Notes: a model not told the origin generated them from the sequence alone. A DNA stretch of 64,000 nt from Microbispora sp. NBC_01189 (GCF_036010665.1 NZ_CP108581.1:4817501-4881500); one strand, 5' to 3'; numbered from the stretch's first letter, positions 49,735-58,199 are shown. Made by a program: numbers and translations.

Positions 49735-49941
49735 TCCCGGTCCGCGGCGCGGGCCGGTACGGATCGGGCCACGTCCTGCGGCGTCCTGATCGGTGGCTGT
49801 GGCGATTCCCACACCATGCGATTTCGGACCACCATGCGTGTGGTCGGCGCGTTCTGTCGGTGCGGCGGGCTACTCTGATGGCACTGTGAGGGAGCGAACC
49901 GATAGAGACACCAGTGTTCCGATGAGTTCGGGGAGGCGTCG

Positions 49942-51696
49942 TTGAGCGTTTCGGCCGCGTCCCACCTCTCCCCGTCCTATCCCGACAGAGCCGCCTGGGG
50001 CACCGCCCCCAAGCTGCGTGCCTGGCAGCAGGAGGCCTTCGACCTCTACTGCCGGCACGAGCCGAGAGACTTCCTGACCGTCGCCACCCCCGGCGCCGGC
50101 AAGACGACGTACGCGCTGCGCATCGCCAGCGAACTGCTCAGCCGCGGCGTCGTGCGCGCGCTGACGATCGTCACGCCGACCGAGCACCTCAAGCGGCAGT
50201 GGGCCGACGCGGCGGCGCGGGTCGGGATCGGCATCGACCCCGAGTTCAAGAACAGCCAGGGCGCGACCTCCCGCGACTACACCGGCGTCGCGGTCACCTA
50301 CGCCCAGATCGCCATGCACCCGGCGCTGCACCGCGCCCGCACCGAGGCGCGCAAGACCCTGGTGATCTTCGATGAGATCCACCACGCCGGCGACGCCAAG
50401 TCGTGGGGCGACGGTGTCCGTGAGGCGTTCGAGCCGGCGACCCGGCGGCTGGCGCTGACCGGCACGCCGTTCCGGTCCGACGAGAGCCCGATCCCGTTCG
50501 TCACCTATGTGGAGGACGGCGAGGGCGCCCTGCGCAGCGTCGCCGACTACTCCTACGGGTACGGCCCGGCCCTGGGCGACGGCGTCGTCCGGCCGGTCAT
50601 CTTCCTCGCCTACTCGGGGGAGATGAAGTGGCGCACGCGGGCCGGGGACGAGATCGCCGCCACGCTCGGCACGCCGCTGACGAAGGACCAGCTCTCCCAG
50701 GCGTGGCGCGCCGCGCTCGACCCGAAGGGCGACTGGATCCGCCACGTCATCCACGCCGCCGACCGCCGGCTCACCGAGGTCCGGCGCGGCGTCCCCGACG
50801 CCGGCGGGCTGGTCATCGCCTCCGACCACGAGTCCGCCCGCGCGTACGCCCGGCACATCCGCGCCGTGACCGGCGAGGGTGCGGAGGTCGTCCTCTCCGA
50901 CGACCCCGGCGCGTCCAATAAGATCAAGGACTTCGCCACCTCCGAGCGGCGCTGGCTGGTCGCGGTCCGGATGGTCTCCGAGGGCGTCGACATCCCCCGG
51001 CTGTGCGTCGGCGTCTACGCCACGAGCACCTCCACCCCGCTGTTCTTCGCCCAGGCCGTCGGGCGTTTCGTCCGCGCCCGCAAGCGCGGCGAGACGGCGT
51101 CGGTGTTCCTGCCGTCGGTGCCCGTCCTGATGGGCCTGGCGGGGGAGATGGAGACCGAGCGCGACCACGTGCTGGGCCGCCGCCGCGACGAGGACGGCCT
51201 CGACGACATGCTGCTGGAGCAGGCGCAGCAGGAGAAGAAGCAGCCCGACGCGCTCGGCGACGAGCTGCCCTTCCAGACGCTGGAGGCGTCCGCGACCTTC
51301 GACCGGGTGCTGTTCGACGGTGGCGAGTTCGGCACCGCCGCCGCACCCGGCTCACCGGAGGAGGAGGACTTCATCGGCCTTCCCGGCCTGCTGGAGCCCG
51401 ACCAGGTGGCGTCCCTGCTGCGTAAGCGTCAGGCCGACCAGCAGGCGGCGATGCGCAAGACCCGCAAGAGCGAGGAGCAGGCGCCCGCCCTCGCGCCGCA
51501 CGAGCAGCTCGCGGAGCTCCGCAAGGAGCTCAACGGCCTCGTCGGGGCGTGGAACCACCGCACCGGCCAGCCGCACGGCGTCATCCACGGGGAGCTGCGT
51601 CGGGCCTGCGGCGGGCCCGCGATCGCCCAGGCCACCGCCGAGCAGGTCCGTGAGCGAATCGCGATGATCCGCAAATGGGCCACCCAGCGCAGGTGA
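49942..51696 (+). CDS. DEAD/DEAH-box superfamily 2 helicase
   Basis: A 584-residue SF2 helicase. Q-like LRAWQQEAFDLY, Walker A TPGAGKTTYA (residues about 49-58), Walker B FDEIHHAGD, motif III ALTGTPFRSD, and the helicase C domain with VRMVSEGVDIPRLCVGVYAT and QAVGRFVRARKRG are all present. The C-terminal 180 residues are charged and helical. Such stand-alone helicases are widespread in actinobacteria; the substrate is not known. TTG 49942 has GGGGAGG at suitable distance. Confidence 0.9.
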   Translation: MSVSAASHLSPSYPDRAAWGTAPKLRAWQQEAFDLYCRHEPRDFLTVATPGAGKTTYALRIASELLSRGVVRALTIVTPTEHLKRQWADAAARVGIGIDPEFKNSQGATSRDYTGVAVTYAQIAMHPALHRARTEARKTLVIFDEIHHAGDAKSWGDGVREAFEPATRRLALTGTPFRSDESPIPFVTYVEDGEGALRSVADYSYGYGPALGDGVVRPVIFLAYSGEMKWRTRAGDEIAATLGTPLTKDQLSQAWRAALDPKGDWIRHVIHAADRRLTEVRRGVPDAGGLVIASDHESARAYARHIRAVTGEGAEVVLSDDPGASNKIKDFATSERRWLVAVRMVSEGVDIPRLCVGVYATSTSTPLFFAQAVGRFVRARKRGETASVFLPSVPVLMGLAGEMETERDHVLGRRRDEDGLDDMLLEQAQQEKKQPDALGDELPFQTLEASATFDRVLFDGGEFGTAAAPGSPEEEDFIGLPGLLEPDQVASLLRKRQADQQAAMRKTRKSEEQAPALAPHEQLAELRKELNGLVGAWNHRTGQPHGVIHGELRRACGGPAIAQATAEQVRERIAMIRKWATQRR

Positions 51697-51753
51697 CCCC
51701 ACCCCGGCGCTCGGTTCGCCGCCCCTGACAGGACGGCGACCCGAGGAACGCCG

Positions 51754-52434
51754 TCAGCCGCCGTTGGGCGCGCCTCCAGAAGCCGAGGCGTGCTGGTTCA
51801 TGCGGACCTGGGCAGACAGGTCGTCCAACCGTTGGAGAACGGCCTCGAACATCGTCGCGTTGGACTCCGCCATCTTGTCCATCCGGTCGTGGAGGCTGTC
51901 GACGCGCTGGGTGAGGTGGTCGACGCGGTCGTTTAGTCCGTCGACGCGCTGGGTGAGGTGCTCGACGCGGTCGTTGAGTCCGTCGACGCGCTGGGTCAGG
52001 GCGTCGACGCGTGCGGTCAGCCCATCGACTCGGTCGTTGAGGCCGTCGACCCGTTTGGCGAGGCCGTCGACGCGGTCGGTGAGGTGGTCGACGCGGTCGT
52101 GGAGGCTGTCGACGCGGTCGGTGAGGTGGTTGACCCGGACGTTGAGAGCCTCGATGTTGCCGTCCAGGCGGCTGATCTCGCCGTCGATGCGGTCGAGCCG
52201 GATGGTGACGACGCCCATCTGGCGCTTGAGGAGGCCGACGTCCGCTCTCGTCTCCGCGGCGACCTGCTCGACCCGGAGCAGGCGGTCGCTCATCGAATCG
52301 ATTTTGTCCCAAGTCATCTGCATCGCGTCGTACGCGTGCTCTGCCGCCTGCTTGCGGCAACGGACGCTGAGTTCCATGAAGTCAATCTCCAAGCGCTTGA
52401 CGCGGTGTCTGAGGGTGGGCATTGCCATGGCCAT
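51754..52434 (-). CDS. Coiled-coil protein built from 7-residue repeats
   Basis: The 226-residue protein is helical throughout. Residues 1-90 are an ordinary coiled coil; residues about 97-187 consist of thirteen near-identical heptads of the form LTDRVDG/LNDRVDH/LTQRVDG. The first and fourth positions are Leu and Val, giving a regular two-stranded rod. No signal or membrane segment is seen, so it is cytoplasmic. ATG 52434 has GGAGG 6 nt upstream. Similar DRVD-repeat proteins are known but functions are not. Repeat number may vary between strains. Confidence 0.8.
   Translation of the reverse strand: MAMAMPTLRHRVKRLEIDFMELSVRCRKQAAEHAYDAMQMTWDKIDSMSDRLLRVEQVAAETRADVGLLKRQMGVVTIRLDRIDGEISRLDGNIEALNVRVNHLTDRVDSLHDRVDHLTDRVDGLAKRVDGLNDRVDGLTARVDALTQRVDGLNDRVEHLTQRVDGLNDRVDHLTQRVDSLHDRMDKMAESNATMFEAVLQRLDDLSAQVRMNQHASASGGAPNGG
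51892..52145. repeat. 21-bp repeat array in the coiled-coil gene
   Basis: About a dozen 21-bp units, such as GTCGACGCGGTCGTTGAGTC and variants on the plus strand, encode the heptads. Neighbouring units differ at few bases, suggesting growth by slippage or recombination. Confidence 0.8.
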
Positions 52435-52674
52435 AGGGCGTCCTCCAACTGTAGGGCAGCGCAGCCGGGGCGCGCTGCGAAGGCGGGGTGCGCGGAGGAC
52501 ATTGCTATCAGGTTCGAACCTTCATGGGAGGGCGAGGATTCAGGAAATTCGCGGCGCGTACCCGGCAGGATAAGGATTGTCCATACCGGTGGATGAATGG
52601 CCACCGGAGTCGGGGGCGGCACGTGTGCTTTTTCCACCGGCACCGGAAAGCCGACAAGTGCGAATCGCCATTCA
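52435..52674. other. Promoter region of coiled-coil gene
   Basis: This 240-nt gap lies between two minus-strand genes and should contain the promoter of the coiled-coil gene. The TGGTTCGAACC-like palindrome GGTTCGAACC at 52511-52520 is present. No other gene is seen. Confidence 0.3.
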
Positions 52675-53262
52675 CTATGACATGGGCGACCGAAGGGGAA
52701 TTCGGTCGCCGGTGTGGCCGTCGATGGCGACGTAGCGGCGATGCTGCCGGGTGACCGGGCTCAGCCGGAGGCTGAAGGAGGCGACGCCCCCCTCCACGCG
52801 GATCGGAACGTGATGCGTTCCCTCCTGGCGCCCGCCCTCCGCGCCCTCCTGCACCCAGATGCGCAACCGGCGCCCGGCCTGGTGCACCGCCACCGTCGCG
52901 GTGTCGCACTGTCCGGCGGTGGCGGGCCAGTAGACGGTGAGGCCGTGCAGGGCCCGACCGCGGAACGAGAGTCGTACGGCGTCGGGGGTGGCGACGCGCT
53001 GGTCGCAGGCAGGCTCCCGCCCGGGTACGGCCGGCGCGCGTCCCTCGGGTGCGGGGGCGCCGGGGTCCCGTACGGCGACCGTCTGTGCGGGCACGGCCCC
53101 GTGCCTCTGGGCGAACCCAAAGGCGATCGTGGCCGCCTGCAGCGTGACCAGGGTCACCGCGCCCGCGGCGCGAAGCGGCCCCCGGTGGCCGCGGCGGAAG
53201 AGCAGCCAGACGCAGACCGGGGTGAGGACGAGCCAGCACAGGCCGAGCGAGAACGCGAACAT
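52675..53262 (-). CDS. Small membrane protein with Cys-containing external domain
   Basis: A 195-residue protein: two N-terminal hydrophobic segments (MFAFSLGLCWLVLTPVCVWLLF and AAGAVTLVTLQAATIAFGFA), a Pro/Arg-rich linker, then a beta-rich domain from about 85 (CDQRVATPDAVRLSFRGRALHGLTVYWPATAGQCDTATVAVH) with two Cys likely forming a disulfide, and RYVAIDGHTGDRIPL at the end. No family is recognised. A 10-bp hairpin overlaps the last codons. Confidence 0.7.
   Translation of the reverse strand: MFAFSLGLCWLVLTPVCVWLLFRRGHRGPLRAAGAVTLVTLQAATIAFGFAQRHGAVPAQTVAVRDPGAPAPEGRAPAVPGREPACDQRVATPDAVRLSFRGRALHGLTVYWPATAGQCDTATVAVHQAGRRLRIWVQEGAEGGRQEGTHHVPIRVEGGVASFSLRLSPVTRQHRRYVAIDGHTGDRIPLRSPMS
52685..52710 (-). 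terminator. Hairpin overlapping the 3' end of the membrane-protein gene
   Basis: GGCGACCGAA and TTCGGTCGCC form a perfect 10-bp stem around GGGGAA, ending 9 nt before the stop codon. It may be the terminator despite lying in the coding sequence. Confidence 0.4.
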
Positions 53263-53372
53263 CGGGCCGCCAATCCACGAAGGGTCGTCACTCCACGTGA
53301 TACCTCAATGACGCTACGGGGTGAGACTGTTGACGTGGGGGCACGCCACACCGGGAGGCGGCAGAGCCCCGG

Positions 53373-54602
53373 TCAGGCCGGCGGCTGGGCGGCCGGGCCC
53401 GCGTCACTCCCCGACGTGGCCCGCCAGGCGATCGTCAGGGCCGCCGCGCCGAAGACCACGCACAGCCAGAAGGCCGCCCCGCTGCCCGTCCGGTCCGCCA
53501 GCCAGCCCCCGCTGAACGCACCGACGGTGGTGCCCGCGCCCATCCCCGACGAGGCCCAGCTCATCCCTTCCGAAGCGCCCGCGGTCCGGCGGCCCAGGAG
53601 GGAGAAACCGGAGCTGAGGGAGGGGGCCGCGCCGATCCCGGCGAGGAAACAGGCGCCCACCAGCGGCAGCTTCGCACCGGCCAGGGGCAGGAGCAGGCCG
53701 CAACCGGTCATCCAGGCCATAGCGGGCACGAAGACCCGTTCGGGGGCCAGGCGGCCGAGCAGGGGCCCGGCCAGCAGGGCCGCCGACGCGCTGCCGAGGG
53801 CCCAGGCCGCCAGCGCGTAACCGGCCCAGTACGGCTCTCCGCCGGCGCCGGCGAGGGCGACGAGAAGGATCTCGATCGAGCCGAGGTACGCGCCGATGCC
53901 CACGAAGGCGGCGACGAGGGCGCGCGAACCGGCCATGGTGATGGGACGCCGGCCCGCCGGGTGGGCGCCACGCTTTCCGAGAGGAGGGGGCGCCGTGCCG
54001 GACTGGCCGGCCAGCAGCAGCCACCCCACGGCCGGACCGAGCAGGACCACCGCGGGCGCGGCCCAGCTCCGCGCGGCGGTGACGGCGGTGATGGCCATGG
54101 GCGCGAGAACGAACATCAGCTCATCGACCACGGATTCGAGGAGGAAGGCCGTCTGCTGGGAGACGCGGTCCGGCACGGCGTGCGCCCATCGGGCCCGCAC
54201 CGCGGATCCGATGTCGACCTGGGCGGCGCCGGCCACCGCCGCGGCCGCGATGATCCCCGGTACCTGCCACCATCCGGACGTGCGGCAGGCCAGCATCAGG
54301 CAGGCGAAGGCGGCGGCCTGGGCGGTGCCGGCGATGAGCAGCACCCGGCGCTGGCCCATCCGGTCCATCCGCCGGGCGTGCAGGGGGGCCATGACGGACG
54401 CGGCGATCACGTACAGCGCCGAGGCCGTGCCGGCGAGGCCGTAGGAGTGCGTGGCGCCGCCCGCGGCGAGGACGATCGCCACGCCCGCCCCCGCGAGCGG
54501 CAGGCGGGAGAGCGCGCCGGTGAGGACCAGCCGTCGCCGGGCGCGAGGGATCAGGAGAGTGCGGTAGCTGACGCGTGGGGGGCCGGAGACCTGTGTGTCC
54601 AT
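53373..54602 (-). CDS. MFS exporter
   Basis: A 409-residue major facilitator protein with about twelve membrane helices. A motif A-like loop between helices 2 and 3 (HARRMDRMGQRRVLL) is present, and GGWLADRTGSGAAF near helix 11. It resembles proton-driven exporters of small molecules. It starts 23 nt downstream of the radical SAM C-terminal fragment, so both were probably one operon and the exporter may have moved that pathway's product. Whether it is still transcribed after the insertion is unknown. Confidence 0.85.
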   Translation of the reverse strand: MDTQVSGPPRVSYRTLLIPRARRRLVLTGALSRLPLAGAGVAIVLAAGGATHSYGLAGTASALYVIAASVMAPLHARRMDRMGQRRVLLIAGTAQAAAFACLMLACRTSGWWQVPGIIAAAAVAGAAQVDIGSAVRARWAHAVPDRVSQQTAFLLESVVDELMFVLAPMAITAVTAARSWAAPAVVLLGPAVGWLLLAGQSGTAPPPLGKRGAHPAGRRPITMAGSRALVAAFVGIGAYLGSIEILLVALAGAGGEPYWAGYALAAWALGSASAALLAGPLLGRLAPERVFVPAMAWMTGCGLLLPLAGAKLPLVGACFLAGIGAAPSLSSGFSLLGRRTAGASEGMSWASSGMGAGTTVGAFSGGWLADRTGSGAAFWLCVVFGAAALTIAWRATSGSDAGPAAQPPA

Positions 54603-54625
54603 CGACGGTTCGGCGCGTCCTGTGC

Positions 54626-55351
54626 TCAGCGCGCGACGGGCGGCCGGCGTGCGCCGTCGAGGCGGCGGTACCGGGCCACGTAGTGGGCTGTCTCCTCATG
54701 GTTGGTGGACGCCGCCAGTTCCGCGAAGCCCGCCTTCCAGCACAGTTCCATGGTGACGGGGCTGGGGTCGGGTCCCTCGCTCCGCCGATCCGCCGCGATC
54801 CCGTGGCACATGCCGAGGACGTCGTACTCGTAGTCGCGCACCGCGACCAGCACGTCTTCGCCGTCGCGCACCTCGGCCAGGATCTCGTCCGGGCCGCGCG
54901 TCGCGGCGTCCGGGAGCGGGCGGGAGTCCAGGTCGAAACGCACGAGTTCGGACATCGGCTCCACCCAGGACGCCGCCACGAGAGACGGGCCCCTCGCCTT
55001 CCACCAGCCCAGCACGAGCTCGTCGAACTCCGGTGAGGTGAAGCAGAACTCCAGGGCCGGCGACAGGGAGTCCGGATCTGCCGTGGAGTTGGCCGCCGCC
55101 CGGCGCAGCAGCTGGGCGCCCGCGCTCTGCCGGCCTTCGATGTGGTCGGCGATGGAGAGGATCACCTCGGACTGGCGGACACCGCCGGCGGTGCGCAGGG
55201 CCGGGAACACGTGGCGCAGGACCAGGTTCTCGGCGAGCAGCCGGGCCCAGAAGAGGAAGCGCTGCATGCTCAGGTTCTGGTGGAGCGTCATGTCCTTGTT
55301 CGCCAGCACGTACTCGAAGTCATCCCGGTCGCCGCGGATGGTGACAAAGCC
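54626..55351 (-). pseudogene. C-terminal fragment of the interrupted radical SAM methyltransferase
   Basis: The fragment begins at the IS element border with GFVTIRGDRDDFEYVLANKDM and continues MQRFLFWARLLAENLVLRHVFPALR, both typical of the C-terminal half of class B cobalamin-dependent radical SAM proteins of the KedN5-like group. About 240 residues remain. The stretch linking it to the N-terminal fragment (57232-58059), about 90-100 residues in relatives, is absent on both sides of the element. No start codon is associated with it. Confidence 0.75.
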
Positions 55352-55480
55352 TTGAACTCCTCCCCGGCCTGAAGGCCGGAGATTCTCCCGTCGCGTCGCG
55401 GTTAAGCGGCGTGCGGGGGTTGACGCTTCGCGGACCGGGCAGCCCCGAGGTCTCCACGTCCTGACACCGCGGTTCCTGCG
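55332..55480 (-). ncRNA. Predicted TnpB omega-RNA (reRNA) with guide
   Basis: TnpB proteins use an RNA made from the 3' end of tnpB and the right end of the element, with the flanking DNA as guide. Here the minus-strand transcript would run from the tnpB 3' end through TTAAGCGG and the hairpin CCGGCCTTCAGGCCGG to GGGGAGGAGTTCAAG. The next 16-20 nt, GGCTTTGTCACCATCCGCGG, are the interrupted radical SAM gene and would be the guide. Boundaries are inferred from known systems, not measured. Confidence 0.45.
55364..55379. repeat. End hairpin of the IS element, tnpB side
   Basis: CCGGCC-TGAA-GGCCGG, a 6-bp stem with tetraloop, at the tnpB 3' side. The flanking CCCC...AG bases are shared with the other end (20 identical bases). 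Confidence 0.85.
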
Positions 55481-56667
55481 GCGTTGCGTATGTTGATCGC
55501 GGCGTTGGTGTCGGCATGCCCGGCCCACCCGCACGCGGGATTGGCGCACGAGAACCGGGTGCCGTCCCGGGCCGCCGGGTCGCGGTGGCCGCATTGGTGG
55601 CAGGTCTGTGACGTGCCCGGGGCGGGGACCTTCACCACCAGGCTGCCGCGATCACGGGTTTTGTACTCCAGCAGGGTGACCGTGCGGCCCCACGCCTGCC
55701 CGGTGATGGCGCGGTTCAGCCCGGCCTTCTGCCGCACGTTCCGGCCGGGGCGCTCGATCGTGCCGGTGGCGGAGCGGACCATGTTCGTGATCGTCAGGTC
55801 TTCCACCACGACCACGCCGAAGGTGCGCGCGAGTTCGGTGGTGGTCTGGTGCTGCCAGTTCACGGCTCGGCGCTTGGCTGTCGCGCGGAGCCGGGCGATC
55901 CGGTCGTAGGTGCGGGCCAGCCGTTTGGACGCAGGCCGGCCGGGAGAGCGAGTGCGGCGCTGGCGGGCCGAGGTCTTCTCCAGCCGGCGCAGGTGTTCCT
56001 TCTCGCCGTCGCGCAGCCAGGGCCCGTGCTCGCGCATGGTGCCGTCCGACAACGCCAGGGCGACGGTGATCCCCCGGTCGATCCCGACCCGCTCGCCGGG
56101 GTGGGCGGCCGGGGCAGGCACCTGGCGTTCGGTCCGGAACACGATGTGCCAGCCGTCGGCTTGTTTGACCAGGCGCGCGCCGGTGATGCGCCCGGCCGGG
56201 CCTCCCCTGGTGACGCCGGGAAGATCCCTGGTCCACCGGAACCGCACCCGCCCGACCTTCGGCAGGCTGACCGCACCCCACCGCCGGTTCACCCGCGTGA
56301 CCTGCAGATCGCGGGCCTGCGGCACATCCACCGCCAACCGGGACCGGGACCGACTCTTGAACGTGGGCCGTCCGGCGGGATGGGCGGGGTTGAAGAAGTT
56401 CGCCCACGCCTGCCGGTAGGTTTTCAGCACCGCTTGGGCCGCCTGGGCGGGCAGCCGGCCCATCCAGTCGATCTCATGGCGGGCCTGCCGGATCGCGGTG
56501 TCGCAGTCCTTCACCGTCGCCAACCGGCCCTGCCGGAAGGTGACGTACTCGTGCAGCAGGTTCCACAGCGCGCGGGCGGTGTGCGCCTGACCGTCCAGCA
56601 CCGCCACCTGGGCGGCGGTGAGGTCGAGTCGCGCCACGTGCGCACGAGCCTGCCTGGTCACCTCCAC
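55402..56667 (-). CDS. tnpB: TnpB, RNA-guided nuclease of the IS605 element
   Basis: The 421-residue protein has an N-terminal helix-turn-helix/WED region, then a RuvC domain with Asp197 (GIDRGITVALALS), Glu289 (VVVVEDLTITNM) and Asp386 (GHADTNAAINI). A zinc ribbon with Cys356, Cys359, Cys374 and Cys379 lies between the last two. All catalytic residues are present, so it is probably active as an omega-RNA-guided DNA endonuclease, the family ancestral to Cas12. It was not required for transposition in known systems but keeps the element in place. GTG 56667 is the start; the ribosome site is weak. Confidence 0.93.
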   Translation of the reverse strand: MEVTRQARAHVARLDLTAAQVAVLDGQAHTARALWNLLHEYVTFRQGRLATVKDCDTAIRQARHEIDWMGRLPAQAAQAVLKTYRQAWANFFNPAHPAGRPTFKSRSRSRLAVDVPQARDLQVTRVNRRWGAVSLPKVGRVRFRWTRDLPGVTRGGPAGRITGARLVKQADGWHIVFRTERQVPAPAAHPGERVGIDRGITVALALSDGTMREHGPWLRDGEKEHLRRLEKTSARQRRTRSPGRPASKRLARTYDRIARLRATAKRRAVNWQHQTTTELARTFGVVVVEDLTITNMVRSATGTIERPGRNVRQKAGLNRAITGQAWGRTVTLLEYKTRDRGSLVVKVPAPGTSQTCHQCGHRDPAARDGTRFSCANPACGWAGHADTNAAINIRNAAGTAVSGRGDLGAARSAKRQPPHAA

Positions 56668-56691
56668 GCCCTGATCGTATCCCTCTGGTTT

Positions 56692-57142
56692 ATGTCATCG
56701 TGATGGAATCCACACCCTGAGTGACCCCGATGTACGCATCGAACGCCATGGTGTCCACACCCTCCACGCCCACGTGGTGTGCGTGACAACGTACCGGCGT
56801 GGGCCCTTCACCGGCCCGATGCCGGCCCGATGCCGACCCGATGCGAGGAACTCATGCGCGAGGTGCGCGCCGACTTCGAGGTCGAACGTCGGGAGTTCAA
56901 CGGCGAACACGACCACGTCCACCCACTGATCCACTACCCGCCGAAGGTCGCCCTGTCCACGCTCGTCAACCCACTGAAGGGCGTCTCGGCGCGGATACTC
57001 CGCAAGGAACACAGCGCGCATGTCCGCAAGTACCTGAGGGGTGGACACTTCTGGTCCGAAGTCCTACTTCGCCGGCTCAGTCGGCGGTGCACCGCTCACG
57101 GTACTCAAGCAGTACATCGAGCAGCGGCAACGCCCACCGTGA
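56692..57142 (+). pseudogene. tnpA: Broken TnpA (Y1 HUH transposase)
   Basis: The IS200-type transposase is readable only across several frames. VHTLHAHVVCVTTYRRGPF is in one frame; CEELMREVRADFEVERREF, the HUH-containing HDHVHPL and YPPKVALSTLVNPLKGVSAR are in a second; YFAGSVGGAPLTVLKQYIEQ is in a third. The first shift is caused by a third copy of an 11-bp unit (56811-56843), and removing one copy restores the frame. The second is one extra base at 57058-57061 (TGGTCC-GAAG-TCCTAC). The start region also has in-frame stops, so it is dead. Confidence 0.85.
56811..56843. repeat. Three 11-bp copies that frameshift tnpA
   Basis: CCGGCCCGATG, CCGGCCCGATG and CCGACCCGATG run head to tail. Deleting one copy gives the reading TGPMPTRCEELMRE, matching the TnpA family. 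Confidence 0.9.
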
Positions 57143-57199
57143 CCTGCGGGTGAAGGAACGTTCGCGCCCTAGCGGGCACTCCCGCGCGGGCCTTCACCC

Positions 57200-57215
57200 C
57201 CGGCCTGAAGGCCGG
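57200..57215. repeat. End hairpin of the IS element, tnpA side
   Basis: Same hairpin CCGGCC-TGAA-GGCCGG as at 55364-55379, in the same orientation, near the tnpA 3' side. Confidence 0.85.
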
Positions 57216-57231
57216 AGCACTGGCCCGCATT

Positions 57232-58059
57232 CCGGTAGAAGGTCTTCGACTTGTTCTTGGCCCAGGAACTCTCCAGAGCCCGGGGGTAACCGTACCTGCG
57301 CCGCACCTCGACCAGGTCCTCCACGAACTCCAGGTCCGCGCGCAGGATTCCGAAGTTCGCGTCGCACAGCACCACCGTCTCGGCGCCGGCCCGGGCGAGG
57401 GCCTCCAGTTCGGCGCGCAGGCGTCCCCGGGAGAAGGACCGCACACGCTGGCCGACGGCTCCGCCCCAGTAGCAGAAGGAGCAGTGGTACGGGCAGCCCC
57501 GGTTGGTCTCCAGTAGCGCGACGTCGTAGCGGAACGCTCCGGTGTCGTCGTGGAGCGGGAGCGCACCGGTCAGGATCGGCGACGGGATGACGTCGAGGTC
57601 TTCGATCCGCGCACGCTCGGCCGTGGTGCGGATGGAGCCGTCCGCCTCACGGTAGGAGATCCCCCCGACCTCGGCGAAGTCGGTCCTGCCGTCGACGATG
57701 TGGGAGAGCAGGTCGACGAAGGTCAGTTCGCCCTCGCCGTTGACGATCACATCGACCGCGGGCCACTGGCGCAGGACGCGTTCCGCCTGGTTCGACACGT
57801 GGTTGCCGCCGAAGACCACGGCCCCTTTCGGGTTCACCTGCTTGAAGGTCTCCGCCAGCGCGCCGAACTGGCGGACGTCCCAGCCAAGCACCGAGAAGGC
57901 CAGGACGTCCGGCACGGCACCGCTGAGAAGCCGTGTCGCCATCTCCCATGGACTGGTCGCACCCGGATAGTTGACGATCTCGATCCGGCTCCGCGCCGAG
58001 AGTTCCGGGTCGCTCCGTACCATGGCCGCGAGGTAGCCTGCCGCCAGCGGCTTGGACAT
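57232..58059 (-). pseudogene. N-terminal fragment of a cobalamin-dependent radical SAM methyltransferase
   Basis: About 276 native residues remain from ATG 58059. They include a B12-binding-like domain (PDVLAFSVLGWDVRQFG... VVFGGNHVSNQAERVL) and the radical SAM CxxxCxxC at Cys189, Cys193 and Cys196 in NRGCPYHCSFCYWGG. The frame then runs into the IS element and stops at 57169. The conserved N-terminal VTIVQQGVWH lies in frame upstream but begins at ATA (58099-58101), where related genes have a start, so the start codon also seems lost. It resembles KedN5-type C-methyltransferases of natural product pathways; that name is an inference. Confidence 0.75.
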
Positions 58060-58199
58060 GTGCCAGACGCCCTGCTGGACGATCGTGACCGCCCTTTTTA
58101 TGTCACCGAAATATTACGCCGCCCCCGCTGGGGCGACGCCTCGGGCGCGCCGATGTCTCCCCGGGGCGGGTCGTACGGCCGGAAGGGGCGTCGTGCGGA

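Larger units (their letters stand above)
55346..57231. mobile_element. IS200/IS605-type element, TnpA decayed, TnpB intact
   Basis: The element carries divergent tnpB (minus, 55402-56667) and tnpA (plus, 56692-57142), the IS605 layout. Both ends contain the same hairpin CCGGCCTGAAGGCCGG (55364-55379 and 57200-57215). The left border is placed near 55346-55351, where radical SAM coding resumes (GFVTIRGD); the right border lies between the hairpin and base 57231 where radical SAM coding stops (KTFYR). There are no terminal inverted repeats or target duplications, as expected. Exact cut points need comparison with related copies. Confidence 0.8.

Noticed and set aside
52511-52520. GGTTCGAACC, resembling a tRNA T-loop
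   Set aside because: The surrounding bases do not form T-arm, anticodon or acceptor stems; it is only a short palindrome.
55340-57240. A CRISPR-like array or Cas12 locus near tnpB
   Set aside because: Only two identical hairpins are present, at the element ends; no spacer-repeat array exists and the nuclease is TnpB-sized.
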